DNA of 64,000 bases from Apostichopus japonicus. Taxonomy: Eukaryota; Echinodermata; Holothuroidea; Aspidochirotida; Stichopodidae. The notes below the pieces were generated by a model that did no database searches, was not told the origin of the DNA, and saw only the letters and a program-made list of their open reading frames with translations. Shown one piece after another: positions 1-15,350 of this stretch. The stretch is taken from the NCBI RefSeq assembly GCF_037975245.1, contig NC_092576.1:20709611-20773610 (forward strand), given 5' to 3'. The position numbers and the translations under genes were made by a program. The stretch's first letter is position 1. Each line of letters begins with the position of its first letter.

Positions 1-1583
1 TCGATTGATCGGTACCGCACATTCGATTGATCTGTACCGCACATTCGATTGATCGGTACCGCACATTCGAGTGATCGGTACCGCACATTCTATTGATCGG
101 TACCGCACAATCCATTGATCGGTACCACACATTCGATTGATCGGTACCGCACATTCTATTGATGGGTACGGAAAACTCGATTGATTGCTACGGAACATTC
201 GATTGATCGGTACCGCTGATTCGATTGATCGGTACCGCACATTCGATTGATCGGTACGGAACATTCGATTGATCGGTACCGCACATTCGATTGATCGGTA
301 CCGCACATTCGATTGATCGGTACTGCACATTCGATTGATCGGTACTGCACATTCGATTGATCGGTACCGAACATTCGATTGATCGGTACGGCACATTCGA
401 TTGATCGGTACCGCACATTCGATTGATCTGTACCGCACATTCGATTGATCGGTACCGCTGATTCGATTGATCGGTACCGCACATTCGATTGATCTGTACC
501 GCACATTCCATTGATCGGTACCGCACATTCGATTGATCGGTACAGCACATTCTATTGATCGGTACGGAAAACTCGATTGATCGGTACCGCACATTCGATT
601 GATCGGTACGGAACATTCGATTGATCGATACCGCACATTCGATTGATCAGTACCGAACATTCGATTGATCGGTAACGCACATTCGATTGATCGGTACCGC
701 ACATTCGATTGATCTGTACCGCACATTCGATTGATCGGTACCGCACATTCGATTGATCGGTACCGCACATTCTATTGATCGGTACTGCAATTCGATTGAT
801 CGGTTCGGAACATTCGATTGATCGGTAACGCACATTCGATTGATCGGTACCGCACATTCGATTGATCGGTACCGCACATTCGATTGATCGGTACGGAACA
901 TTCGATTGATCGGTACCGCACATTCGATTAATCGGTACGGAACATTTGATTGATCGGTAACGCACATTCGATTGATCGGTACCGCACATTCGATTGATCG
1001 GTACTGCAATTCGATTGATCGGTTCGGAACATTCGATTGATCGGTAACGCACATTCGATTGATCGGTACCGCACATTCGAATGATCGGTACCGCACATTC
1101 GATTGATCGGTACGGAACATTCGATTGATCGGTACCGCACATTCGATTAATCGGTACGGAACATTTGATTGATCGGTACCGAACATTCGATTGATCGGTA
1201 CCGCACATTCGTTTGATCGGTACCGAACATTCGATTGATCGGTACCGCACATTCGATTGATCGGTACCGCACATTCGATTGATCGGTACCGCACATTCGA
1301 TTGATCGGTACGGAACATTCGATTGATCGGTACCGCACATTCGATTGATCTGTACCGCACATTCGATTGATCGGTACGAAACATTCGATTGATCGGTACC
1401 GCACATTCGATTGATCGGTACGGTACATTCGATTGATCGGCAAGGAACATTCGATTGATCGGTACCGCACATTCGATTGATCTGTACCGCACATTCGATT
1501 GATCGGTACCGCACATTCGATTGATCGGTACCGCACATTCGATTGATCGGTACGGAAAACTCGATTGATTGCTACGGTACATT

Positions 1584-1606
1584 CGATTGATCAGGCAAGG
1601 AACATT
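1584..1606. repeat. 23-bp monomer (one-base insertion), copy 1
   Basis: This monomer reads GATCAGGCAAGG where GATCGGCAAGG is expected, giving 23 bp. It sits just after an AAAACTCGATTGATTG marker and is repeated at 9251-9273 in the second 7.67-kb copy. Confidence 0.9.
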
Positions 1607-4600
1607 CGATTGATTGGTACCGCACATTCGATTGATCGGTACCGTACATTCGATTGATCAGTTCCGAACATTCGATTGATCGGTACGGAAAATTCGATTG
1701 ATCGGTACCGCACATTCGATTGATCGGTACGGAACATTCGATTGATCGATACCACACATTCGATTGATCGGTACCGAACATTCGATTGATCGGTACCGCA
1801 CATTCGATTGATCGGTACCGCACATTCGATTGATCTGTACCGCACATTCGATTGATCGGTACAGCACATTCGATTGATCGGTACCACACATTCCATTGAT
1901 CGGTACCGCACATTCCATTGATCGGTACCGCACATTCGATTGATCGGTACCGCACATTCTATTGATCGGTACGGAAAACTCGATTGATTGCTACGGAACA
2001 TTCGATTGATCGGTACCGCACATTCGATTGATCAGTACCGCACATTCGATTGATCGGTACGGAACATTCGATTGATCGGTACCGCACATTCGATTGATCG
2101 GTACGGAACATTTGATTGATCGGTAACGCACATTCGATTGATCGGTACCGCACATTCGATTGATCGGTACCGCATATTCGATTGATCGGTACGAAACATT
2201 CGATTGATCGGTACCGCACATTCGATTGATCGGTACGGTACATTCGATTGATCGGCAAGGAACATTCGATTGATCGGTACCGCACATTCGATTGATCGGT
2301 ACCGTACATTCGATTGATCAGTTCCGAACATTCGATTGATCGGTACGGAAAATTCGATTGATCGGTACCGCACATTCGATTGATCGGTACGGAACATTCG
2401 ATTGATCGATACCACACATTCGATTGATCGGTACCGAACATTCGATTGATCGGTACCGCACATTCGATTGATCGGTACCGCACATTCGATTGATCTGTAC
2501 CGCACATTCGATTGATCGGTACAGCACATTCGATTGATCGGTAAAGCACATTCCATTGATCGGTACCGCACATTCGATTGATCGGTACCGCACATTCGAT
2601 TGATCGGTACCGCACATTCGATTGATCGGTACGGAAAACTCGATTGATTGCTACGGAACATTCGATTGATCGGTACCGCACATTCGATTGATCGGTACCG
2701 CACATTCGATTGATCGGTACTGCAATTCGATTGATCGGTTCGGAACATTCGATTGATCGGTAACGCACATTCGATTGATCGGTACCGCACATTCGAATGA
2801 TCGGTACCGCACATTCGATTGATCGGTACGGAACATTCGATTGATCGGTACCGCACATTCGATTAATCGGTACGGAACATTTGATTGATCGGTACCGAAC
2901 ATTCGATTGATCGGTACCGCACATTCGTTTGATCGGTACCGCACATTCGATTGATCGGTACTGCAATTCGATTGATCGGTTCGGAACATTCGATTGATCG
3001 GTAACGCACATTCGATTGATCGGTACCGCACATTCGAATGATCGGTACCGCACATTCGATTGATCGGTACGGAACATTCGATTGATCGGTACCGCACATT
3101 CGATTAATCGGTACGGAACATTTGATTGATCGGTAACGCACATTCGATTAATCGGTAACGCACATTCGATTGATCGGTACCGCACATTCGATTGATCGGT
3201 ACGAAACATTCGATTGATCGGTACCGCACATTCGATTGATCGGTACGGTACATTCGATTGATCGGCAAGGAACATTCGATTGATCGGTACCGCACATTCG
3301 ATTGATCGGTACCGCACATTCGATTGATCAGTTCCGAACATTCGATTGATCGGTACCGAACATTCGATTGATCGGTTCCGCACATTCGATTGATCGGTAC
3401 CGCATATTCGATTGATTGGCACTAAACATTCGATTGATCGGTACCGCACATTCGATTGATCGGTACTGCACATTCGATTGATCGGTACCGCACATTCTAT
3501 TGATCGGTACCGCACATTCGATTGATCGGTACTGCACATTCGATTGAACGGTACTGGACATTCGATTGATCGGTACGGAAAATTCGATTGATCGGTACCG
3601 CACATTCGATTGATCGGTACGGAACATTCGATTGATCGGTACCGCACATTCGATTGATAGGTACCGCACATTCGATTGATCGGCAAGGAACATTCGATTG
3701 ATCGGTACGGAACATTCGATTGATCGGTACCGCACATTCGATTGATCGGTACCGCACATTCGATTGATCGGCACTGAACATTCGATTGATCGGTACCGCA
3801 CATTCGATTGATCGGTACGGAAAATTCGATTGATCGGTACCGCACATTCGATTGATCGGTACGGAACATTCGATTGATCGATACCGCACATTCGATTGAT
3901 CGGTACGAAACATTCGATTGATCGGTACCGCACATTCGATTGATCGGTACCGCACATTCGATTGATCTGTACCGCACATTCGATTGATCGGTACCGCACA
4001 TTCGATTGATCGATACCGCACATTCTATTGATCGGTAACGCACAATCCATTGATCGGTACCGCACATTCGATTGATCGGTACCGCACATTCTATTGATCG
4101 GTACGGAAAACTCGATTGATTGATACGGAACATTCGATTGATCAGTACCGCACATTCCATTGATCGGTACCGCACATTCGATTGATCGGTTCGGAACATT
4201 CGATTGATCGGTACCGCACATTCGATTGATCGGTACCGCACATTCGATTGATCGGTACCGCACATTCGATTGATCGGTACCGCACAATCCATTGATCGGT
4301 ACCACACATTCGATTGATCGGTACCGCACATTCTATTGATGGGTACGGAAAACTCGATTGATTGCTACGGAACATTCGATTGATCAGTACCGCACATTCG
4401 ATTGATCAGTACCGCACATTCGATTGATCGGTACGGAACATTCGATTGATCGGTACCGCACATTCGATTGATCGGTACCGCACATTCGATTGATCAGAAC
4501 CGCACATTCCATTGATCGGTACCGCACATTCGATTGATCGGTACAGCACATTCGATTGATCGTACCGCACATTCGATTGATCGGTACCGCACATTCGATT

Positions 4601-6837
4601 GATCGGTACCGTACATTCGATTGATCGGTATCGCACGTTCGATTGATCGGTACCGCACATTCGATTGATCGGTTCGGAACATTCGATTGATCGGTACCGC
4701 ACATTCGATTGATCGGTACCGCACATTCGATTGATCGGTACCGCACATTCGATTGATCGGTACCGTACATTCGATTGATCGGTATCGCACATTCTATTAA
4801 TCGGTACGGAACATTCGTTTGATCGGTACCGCACATTCGATTGATCGGTACTGCAATTCGATTGATCGGTTCGGAACATTCGATTGATCGGTACCGCACA
4901 TTCGATTGATCGGTACCGCACATTCGATTGATCGGTACGGAAAATTCGATTGATCGGTACGGAACATTCGATTGATCGGTACCGCACATTCGTTTGATCG
5001 GTACCGCACATTCGATTGATCGGTACCGCACATTCGATTGATCGGTACCGATCATTCGATTGATCGGTACCGTACATTCGATTGATCGGTATCGCACATT
5101 CGATTTATCGGTACGGAACATTCGATTGATCGGTACCGCACATTCGATTGATCGGTACAGCATTTTCGATTGATCGATACGGAACATTCGTTTGATCGGT
5201 ACCGCACATTCGATTGATCGGTACCGCACATTCGTTTTATCGGTACCGCACATTCGATTGATCGGTACCGCACATTCGATTGATAGGTACCGCACATTCG
5301 ATTGATCGACAAGGAACATTCGATTGATCGGTACCGCACATTCGTTTTATCGGTACCGCACATTCGATTGATCGGTACCGCACATTCGATTGATAGGTAC
5401 CGCACATTCGATTGATCGGCAAGGAACATTCGATTGATCGGTACCGCACATTCGATTGATAGGTACCGCACATTCGATTGATCGGTACCGCACATTCGAT
5501 TGATCGGCACTGAACATTCGATTGATCGGTACCGCACATTCGATTGATCGGTACGGAAAATTCGATTGATCGGTACCGCACATTCGATTGATCGGTACGG
5601 AACATTCGATTGATCGATACCGCACATTCGATTGATCGGTACCGAACATTCGATTCATCGGTACCGCACATTCGATTGATCGGTACCGCACATTCGATTG
5701 ATCGGTACCGCACATTCGATTGATCGGGACCGCACATTCTATTGATCGGTACCGCACAATCCATTGATCGGTACCACACATTCGATTGATCGGTACCGCA
5801 CATTCTATTGATGGGTACGGAAAACTCGATTGATTGCTACGGAACATTCGATTGATCAGTACCGCACATTCGATTGATCAGTACCGCACATTCGATTGAT
5901 CGGTACGGAACATTCGATTGATCGGTACCGAACATTCGATTGATCGGTACCGCACATTCGATTGATCGGTACCGCACATTCGATTGATCTGTACCGCACA
6001 TTCGATTGATCGGTACCGCTGATTCGATTGATCGGTACCGCACATTCGATTGATCTGTACCGCACATTCCATTGATCGGTACCGCACATTCGATTGATCG
6101 GTACAGCACATTCTATTGATCGGTACGGAAAACTCGATTGATTGCTACGGAACATTCGATTGATCAGTACCGCACATTCCATTGATCGGTACCGCACATT
6201 CGATTGATCGGTACAGCACATTCGATTGATCGGTACCGCACATTCGATTGATCGGTACCGCACATTCGATTGATCGGTACCGCACATTCGATTGATCGGT
6301 ACCGCACATTCGATTGATCGGTACCGCACATTCGATTGATCGGTACCGTACATTCGATTGATCGGTGTCGCACATTCTATTAATCGGTACGGAACATTCG
6401 TTTGATCGGTACCGCACATTCGATTGATCGGTACTGCAATTCGATTGATCGGTTGGGAACATTCGATTGATCGGTACGGAAAATTCGATTGATCGGTACG
6501 GAACATTCGATTGATCGGTACCGCACATTCGTTTGATCGGTACCGCACATTCGATTGATCGGTACCGCACATTCGATTGATCGGTACCGATCATTCGATT
6601 GATCGGTACCGTACATTCGATTGATCGGTACCGCACATTCGATTGATCGGTACCGCACATTCGATTGATCGGTACCGCACATTCGATTGATCGGTACCGC
6701 ACATTCGATTGATCGGTACCGTACATTCGATTGATCGGTGTCGCACATTCTATTAATCGGTACGGAACATTCGTTTGATCGGTACCGCACATTCGATTGA
6801 TCGGTACGGAACATTCGATTGATCGGTACCGCACATT

Positions 6838-6854
6838 CGATTGATCGGTACATT
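6838..6854. repeat. 17-bp truncated monomer (CCGCA lost), copy 1
   Basis: The monomer CGATTGATCGGTACATT lacks the five bases CCGCA. It lies in the part of block copy 1 (6808-7667) that has no counterpart in copy 2. Unlike the four later 17-bp monomers it is followed by GATCGG, not GATCAATACC, so it may be an independent deletion. Confidence 0.9.
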
Positions 6855-7667
6855 CGATTGATCGGTACCGCACATTCGATTGATCGGTACCACACATTCG
6901 ATTGAACGGCAAGGAACATTCGATTGATCGGTTTCGAACATTCGATCGATCGGTACCGAACATTCGATTGATCGGTTCCGCACATTCGATTTATCGGTAC
7001 CGCACATTCGATTGATCGGTACGGAACATTCGATTGATCGATACCGCACATTCGATTGATCGGTACGGAACATTCGATTGATCGGTACCGCACATTCGAT
7101 TGATCGGTACCGCACATTCGATTGATCGGTACTGCACATTCGATTGATCGGTACCGCACATTCGATTGATCGGTACCGGACATTCAATTGATCGGTACGG
7201 AAAATTCGATTGATCGGTACCGCACATTCGATTGATCGGTACGGCACATTCGATTGATCGGTACCGCACATTCGATTGATCGGTACCGCACATTCGATTG
7301 ATCGGCAAGGAACATTCGATTGATCGGTACGGAACATTCGATTGATCGGTACCGAACATTCGATTGATCGGTACCGCACATTCGATTGATCGGTACCGCA
7401 CATTCGATTGATCTGTACCGCACATTCGATTGATCGGTACCGCACATTCGATTGATCGGTACCGCACATTCGATTGATCTGTAACGCACATTCGATTGAT
7501 CGGCACTGAACATTCGATTGATCGGTACCGCACATTCGATTGATCGGTACGGAAAATTCGATTGATCCGTACCGCACATTCGATTGATCGGTACGGAACA
7601 TTCGATTGATCGATACCGCACATTCGATTGATCGGTACCGAACATTCGATTGATCGGTACCGCACAT

Positions 7668-10600
7668 TCGATTGATCGGTACCGCACATTCGATTGATCT
7701 GTACCGCACATTCGATTGATCGGTACCGCACATTCGAGTGATCGGTACCGCACATTCTATTGATCGGTACCGCACAATCCATTGATCGGTACCACACATT
7801 CGATTGATCGGTACCGCACATTCTATTGATGGGTACGGAAAACTCGATTGATTGCTACGGAACATTCGATTGATCGGTACCGCTGATTCGATTGATCAGT
7901 ACCGCACATTCGATTGATCGGTACGGAACATTCGATTGATCGGTACCGCACATTCGATTGATCGGTACCGCACATTCGATTGATCGGTACTGCACATTCG
8001 ATTGATCGGTACTGCACATTCGATTGATCGGTACCGAACATTCGATTGATCGGTACGGCACATTCGATTGATCGGTACCGCACATTCGATTGATCTGTAC
8101 CGCACATTCGATTGATCGGTACCGCTGATTCGATTGATCGGTACCGCACATTCGATTGATCTGTACCGCACATTCCATTGATCGGTACCGCACATTCGAT
8201 TGATCGGTACAGCACATTCTATTGATCGGTACGGAAAACTCGATTGATCGGTACCGCACATTCGATTGATCGGTACGGAACATTCGATTGATCGATACCG
8301 CACATTCGATTGATCAGTACCGAACATTCGATTGATCGGTAACGCACATTCGATTGATCGGTACCGCACATTCGATTGATCTGTACCGCACATTCGATTG
8401 ATCGGTACCGCACATTCGATTGATCGGTACCGCACATTCTATTGATCGGTACTGCAATTCGATTGATCGGTTCGGAACATTCGATTGATCGGTAACGCAC
8501 ATTCGATTGATCGGTACCGCACATTCGATTGATCGGTACCGCACATTCGATTGATCGGTACGGAACATTCGATTGATCGGTACCGCACATTCGATTAATC
8601 GGTACGGAACATTTGATTGATCGGTAACGCACATTCGATTGATCGGTACCGCACATTCGATTGATCGGTACTGCAATTCGATTGATCGGTTCGGAACATT
8701 CGATTGATCGGTAACGCACATTCGATTGATCGGTACCGCACATTCGAATGATCGGTACCGCACATTCGATTGATCGGTACGGAACATTCGATTGATCGGT
8801 ACCGCACATTCGATTAATCGGTACGGAACATTTGATTGATCGGTACCGAACATTCGATTGATCGGTACCGCACATTCGTTTGATCGGTACCGAACATTCG
8901 ATTGATCGGTACCGCACATTCGATTGATCGGTACCGCACATTCGATTGATCGGTACCGCACATTCGATTGATCGGTACGGAACATTCGATTGATCGGTAC
9001 CGCACATTCGATTGATCTGTACCGCACATTCGATTGATCGGTACGAAACATTCGATTGATCGGTACCGCACATTCGATTGATCGGTACGGTACATTCGAT
9101 TGATCGGCAAGGAACATTCGATTGATCGGTACCGCACATTCGATTGATCTGTACCGCACATTCGATTGATCGGTACCGCACATTCGATTGATCGGTACCG
9201 CACATTCGATTGATCGGTACGGAAAACTCGATTGATTGCTACGGTACATTCGATTGATCAGGCAAGGAACATTCGATTGATTGGTACCGCACATTCGATT
9301 GATCGGTACCGTACATTCGATTGATCAGTTCCGAACATTCGATTGATCGGTACGGAAAATTCGATTGATCGGTACCGCACATTCGATTGATCGGTACGGA
9401 ACATTCGATTGATCGATACCACACATTCGATTGATCGGTACCGAACATTCGATTGATCGGTACCGCACATTCGATTGATCGGTACCGCACATTCGATTGA
9501 TCTGTACCGCACATTCGATTGATCGGTACAGCACATTCGATTGATCGGTACCACACATTCCATTGATCGGTACCGCACATTCCATTGATCGGTACCGCAC
9601 ATTCGATTGATCGGTACCGCACATTCTATTGATCGGTACGGAAAACTCGATTGATTGCTACGGAACATTCGATTGATCGGTACCGCACATTCGATTGATC
9701 AGTACCGCACATTCGATTGATCGGTACGGAACATTCGATTGATCGGTACCGCACATTCGATTGATCGGTACGGAACATTTGATTGATCGGTAACGCACAT
9801 TCGATTGATCGGTACCGCACATTCGATTGATCGGTACCGCATATTCGATTGATCGGTACGAAACATTCGATTGATCGGTACCGCACATTCGATTGATCGG
9901 TACGGTACATTCGATTGATCGGCAAGGAACATTCGATTGATCGGTACCGCACATTCGATTGATCGGTACCGTACATTCGATTGATCAGTTCCGAACATTC
10001 GATTGATCGGTACGGAAAATTCGATTGATCGGTACCGCACATTCGATTGATCGGTACGGAACATTCGATTGATCGATACCACACATTCGATTGATCGGTA
10101 CCGAACATTCGATTGATCGGTACCGCACATTCGATTGATCGGTACCGCACATTCGATTGATCTGTACCGCACATTCGATTGATCGGTACAGCACATTCGA
10201 TTGATCGGTAAAGCACATTCCATTGATCGGTACCGCACATTCGATTGATCGGTACCGCACATTCGATTGATCGGTACCGCACATTCGATTGATCGGTACG
10301 GAAAACTCGATTGATTGCTACGGAACATTCGATTGATCGGTACCGCACATTCGATTGATCGGTACCGCACATTCGATTGATCGGTACTGCAATTCGATTG
10401 ATCGGTTCGGAACATTCGATTGATCGGTAACGCACATTCGATTGATCGGTACCGCACATTCGAATGATCGGTACCGCACATTCGATTGATCGGTACGGAA
10501 CATTCGATTGATCGGTACCGCACATTCGATTAATCGGTACGGAACATTTGATTGATCGGTACCGAACATTCGATTGATCGGTACCGCACATTCGTTTGAT

Positions 10601-13600
10601 CGGTACCGCACATTCGATTGATCGGTACTGCAATTCGATTGATCGGTTCGGAACATTCGATTGATCGGTAACGCACATTCGATTGATCGGTACCGCACAT
10701 TCGAATGATCGGTACCGCACATTCGATTGATCGGTACGGAACATTCGATTGATCGGTACCGCACATTCGATTAATCGGTACGGAACATTTGATTGATCGG
10801 TAACGCACATTCGATTAATCGGTAACGCACATTCGATTGATCGGTACCGCACATTCGATTGATCGGTACGAAACATTCGATTGATCGGTACCGCACATTC
10901 GATTGATCGGTACGGTACATTCGATTGATCGGCAAGGAACATTCGATTGATCGGTACCGCACATTCGATTGATCGGTACCGCACATTCGATTGATCAGTT
11001 CCGAACATTCGATTGATCGGTACCGAACATTCGATTGATCGGTTCCGCACATTCGATTGATCGGTACCGCATATTCGATTGATTGGCACTAAACATTCGA
11101 TTGATCGGTACCGCACATTCGATTGATCGGTACTGCACATTCGATTGATCGGTACCGCACATTCTATTGATCGGTACCGCACATTCGATTGATCGGTACT
11201 GCACATTCGATTGAACGGTACTGGACATTCGATTGATCGGTACGGAAAATTCGATTGATCGGTACCGCACATTCGATTAATCGGTACGGAACATTCGATT
11301 GATCGGTACCGCACATTCGATTGATAGGTACCGCACATTCGATTGATCGGCAAGGAACATTCGATTGATCGGTACGGAACATTCGATTGATCGGTACCGC
11401 ACATTCGATTGATCGGTACCGCACATTCGATTGATCGGCACTGAACATTCGATTGATCGGTACCGCACATTCGATTGATCGGTACGGAAAATTCGATTGA
11501 TCGGTACCGCACATTCGATTGATCGGTACGGAACATTCGATTGATCGATACCGCACATTCGATTGATCGGTACGAAACATTCGATTGATCGGTACCGCAC
11601 ATTCGATTGATCGGTACCGCACATTCGATTGATCTGTACCGCACATTCGATTGATCGGTACCGCACATTCGATTGATCGATACCGCACATTCTATTGATC
11701 GGTAACGCACAATCCATTGATCGGTACCGCACATTCGATTGATCGGTACCGCACATTCTATTGATCGGTACGGAAAACTCGATTGATTGATACGGAACAT
11801 TCGATTGATCAGTACCGCACATTCCATTGATCGGTACCGCACATTCGATTGATCGGTTCGGAACATTCGATTGATCGGTACCGCACATTCGATTGATCGG
11901 TACCGCACATTCGATTGATCGGTACCGCACATTCGATTGATCGGTACCGCACAATCCATTGATCGGTACCACACATTCGATTGATCGGTACCGCACATTC
12001 TATTGATGGGTACGGAAAACTCGATTGATTGCTACGGAACATTCGATTGATCAGTACCGCACATTCGATTGATCAGTACCGCACATTCGATTGATCGGTA
12101 CGGAACATTCGATTGATCGGTACCGCACATTCGATTGATCGGTACCGCACATTCGATTGATCAGAACCGCACATTCCATTGATCGGTACCGCACATTCGA
12201 TTGATCGGTACAGCACATTCGATTGATCGTACCGCACATTCGATTGATCGGTACCGCACATTCGATTGATCGGTACCGTACATTCGATTGATCGGTATCG
12301 CACGTTCGATTGATCGGTACCGCACATTCGATTGATCGGTTCGGAACATTCGATTGATCGGTACCGCACATTCGATTGATCGGTACCGCACATTCGATTG
12401 ATCGGTACCGCACATTCGATTGATCGGTACCGTACATTCGATTGATCGGTATCGCACATTCTATTAATCGGTACGGAACATTCGTTTGATCGGTACCGCA
12501 CATTCGATTGATCGGTACTGCAATTCGATTGATCGGTTCGGAACATTCGATTGATCGGTACCGCACATTCGATTGATCGGTACCGCACATTCGATTGATC
12601 GGTACGGAAAATTCGATTGATCGGTACGGAACATTCGATTGATCGGTACCGCACATTCGTTTGATCGGTACCGCACATTCGATTGATCGGTACCGCACAT
12701 TCGATTGATCGGTACCGATCATTCGATTGATCGGTACCGTACATTCGATTGATCGGTATCGCACATTCGATTTATCGGTACGGAACATTCGATTGATCGG
12801 TACCGCACATTCGATTGATCGGTACAGCATTTTCGATTGATCGATACGGAACATTCGTTTGATCGGTACCGCACATTCGATTGATCGGTACCGCACATTC
12901 GTTTTATCGGTACCGCACATTCGATTGATCGGTACCGCACATTCGATTGATAGGTACCGCACATTCGATTGATCGACAAGGAACATTCGATTGATCGGTA
13001 CCGCACATTCGTTTTATCGGTACCGCACATTCGATTGATCGGTACCGCACATTCGATTGATAGGTACCGCACATTCGATTGATCGGCAAGGAACATTCGA
13101 TTGATCGGTACCGCACATTCGATTGATAGGTACCGCACATTCGATTGATCGGTACCGCACATTCGATTGATCGGCACTGAACATTCGATTGATCGGTACC
13201 GCACATTCGATTGATCGGTACGGAAAATTCGATTGATCGGTACCGCACATTCGATTGATCGGTACGGAACATTCGATTGATCGATACCGCACATTCGATT
13301 GATCGGTACCGAACATTCGATTCATCGGTACCGCACATTCGATTGATCGGTACCGCACATTCGATTGATCGGTACCGCACATTCGATTGATCGGGACCGC
13401 ACATTCTATTGATCGGTACCGCACAATCCATTGATCGGTACCACACATTCGATTGATCGGTACCGCACATTCTATTGATGGGTACGGAAAACTCGATTGA
13501 TTGCTACGGAACATTCGATTGATCAGTACCGCACATTCGATTGATCAGTACCGCACATTCGATTGATCGGTACGGAACATTCGATTGATCGGTACCGAAC

Positions 13601-14474
13601 ATTCGATTGATCGGTACCGCACATTCGATTGATCGGTACCGCACATTCGATTGATCTGTACCGCACATTCGATTGATCGGTACCGCTGATTCGATTGATC
13701 GGTACCGCACATTCGATTGATCTGTACCGCACATTCCATTGATCGGTACCGCACATTCGATTGATCGGTACAGCACATTCTATTGATCGGTACGGAAAAC
13801 TCGATTGATTGCTACGGAACATTCGATTGATCAGTACCGCACATTCCATTGATCGGTACCGCACATTCGATTGATCGGTACAGCACATTCGATTGATCGG
13901 TACCGCACATTCGATTGATCGGTACCGCACATTCGATTGATCGGTACCGCACATTCGATTGATCGGTACCGCACATTCGATTGATCGGTACCGCACATTC
14001 GATTGATCGGTACCGTACATTCGATTGATCGGTGTCGCACATTCTATTAATCGGTACGGAACATTCGTTTGATCGGTACCGCACATTCGATTGATCGGTA
14101 CTGCAATTCGATTGATCGGTTGGGAACATTCGATTGATCGGTACGGAAAATTCGATTGATCGGTACGGAACATTCGATTGATCGGTACCGCACATTCGTT
14201 TGATCGGTACCGCACATTCGATTGATCGGTACCGCACATTCGATTGATCGGTACCGATCATTCGATTGATCGGTACCGTACATTCGATTGATCGGTACCG
14301 CACATTCGATTGATCGGTACCGCACATTCGATTGATCGGTACCGCACATTCGATTGATCGGTACCGCACATTCGATTGATCGGTACCGTACATTCGATTG
14401 ATCGGTGTCGCACATTCTATTAATCGGTACGGAACATTCGTTTGATCGGTACCGCACATTCGATTGATCGGTAC
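7668..14474. repeat. 7,667-bp higher-order block, copy 2 (near-identical)
   Basis: Matches 1-6807 with two substitutions that I could find: G at 231 is A at 7898 (GATCGG to GATCAG, a CpG loss), and G at 3612 is A at 11279 (GATTGA to GATTAA). I compared the copies mainly through their minus-strand translations plus direct reading, so a few silent differences could be missed. The 21-bp and 23-bp monomers recur at the shifted positions. Identity stops abruptly at 14474/14475, inside a GGTAC, where a 21-bp GCAATTCG monomer replaces the copy 1 sequence. This is the edge of the local re-amplification that follows. Confidence 0.95.
9251..9273. repeat. 23-bp monomer (one-base insertion), copy 2
   Basis: Duplicate of the 23-bp monomer at 1584-1606, displaced by exactly 7,667 bp. 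No other 23-bp monomer was found in the window. Confidence 0.9.
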
Positions 14475-15350
14475 TGCAATTCGATTGATCGGTTGGGAAC
14501 ATTCGATTGATCGGTACGGAAAATTCGATTGATCGGTACGGAACATTCGATTGATCGGTACCGCACATTCGTTTGATCGGTACCGCACATTCGATTGATC
14601 GGTACCGCACATTCGATTGATCGGTACCGCACATTCGATTGATCGGTACCGTACATTCGATTGATCGGTGTCGCACATTCTATTAATCGGTACGGAACAT
14701 TCGTTTGATCGGTACCGCACATTCGATTGATCGGTACTGCAATTCGATTGATCGGTACCGCACATTCGATTGATCTGTACCGCACATTCCATTGATCGGT
14801 ACCGCACATTCGATTGATCGGTACAGCACATTCTATTGATCGGTACGGAAAACTCGATTGATTGCTACGGAACATTCGATTGATCAGTACCGCACATTCC
14901 ATTGATCGGTACCGCACATTCGATTGATCGGTACAGCACATTCGATTGATCGGTACCGCACATTCGATTGATCGGTACCGCACATTCGATTGATCGGTAC
15001 CGCACATTCGATTGATCGGTACCGCACATTCGATTGATCGGTACCGCACATTCGATTGATCGGTACCGTACATTCGATTGATCGGTGTCGCACATTCTAT
15101 TAATCGGTACGGAACATTCGTTTGATCGGTACCGCACATTCGATTGATCGGTACTGCAATTCGATTGATCGGTTGGGAACATTCGATTGATCGGTACGGA
15201 AAATTCGATTGATCGGTACGGAACATTCGATTGATCGGTACCGCACATTCGTTTGATCGGTACCGCACATTCGATTGATCGGTACCGCACATTCGATTGA
15301 TCGGTACCGATCATTCGATTGATCGGTACCGTACATTCGATTGATCGGTA
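13689..15350. repeat. Nested local amplification at the end of copy 2
   Basis: 13689-14297 is repeated at 14742-15350 (offset 1,053, equal to 48 monomers minus three 1-bp deletions; the 21-bp monomers near 14102, 14475 and 14738 account for them). Between these, a shorter segment starting near 14041 is repeated at 14414 (offset 373), and a further partial copy starts near 14678. A signature of CTATTAATCGG, then CGTTTGATCGG, then GCAATTCG marks each copy near 14041, 14414, 14678 and 15093. The rare form GATCGGTTGGG follows it in three of the four (14119, 14492, 15172) and at 6455. Confidence 0.88.

Larger units (their letters stand above)
1..7667. repeat. 7,667-bp higher-order block, copy 1 (349 monomers)
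   Basis: First copy of a large tandem duplication whose second copy starts at 7668. Identity to copy 2 (offset 7,667) is continuous over 1-6807. The final 860 bp (6808-7667) has no counterpart at this offset. By register the block holds 349 monomers: 340 of 22 bp, seven of 21 bp (near 786, 1005, 2721, 2962, 4559, 4852, 6435), one of 17 bp (6838-6854) and one of 23 bp (1584-1606). These add up exactly to 7,667 bp. The left boundary may lie outside the window. Confidence 0.95.

Noticed and set aside
6838-6854. Junction between two different arrays at the 17-bp monomer
   Set aside because: Monomers on both sides are the same satellite in the same orientation; only the five bases CCGCA are missing.
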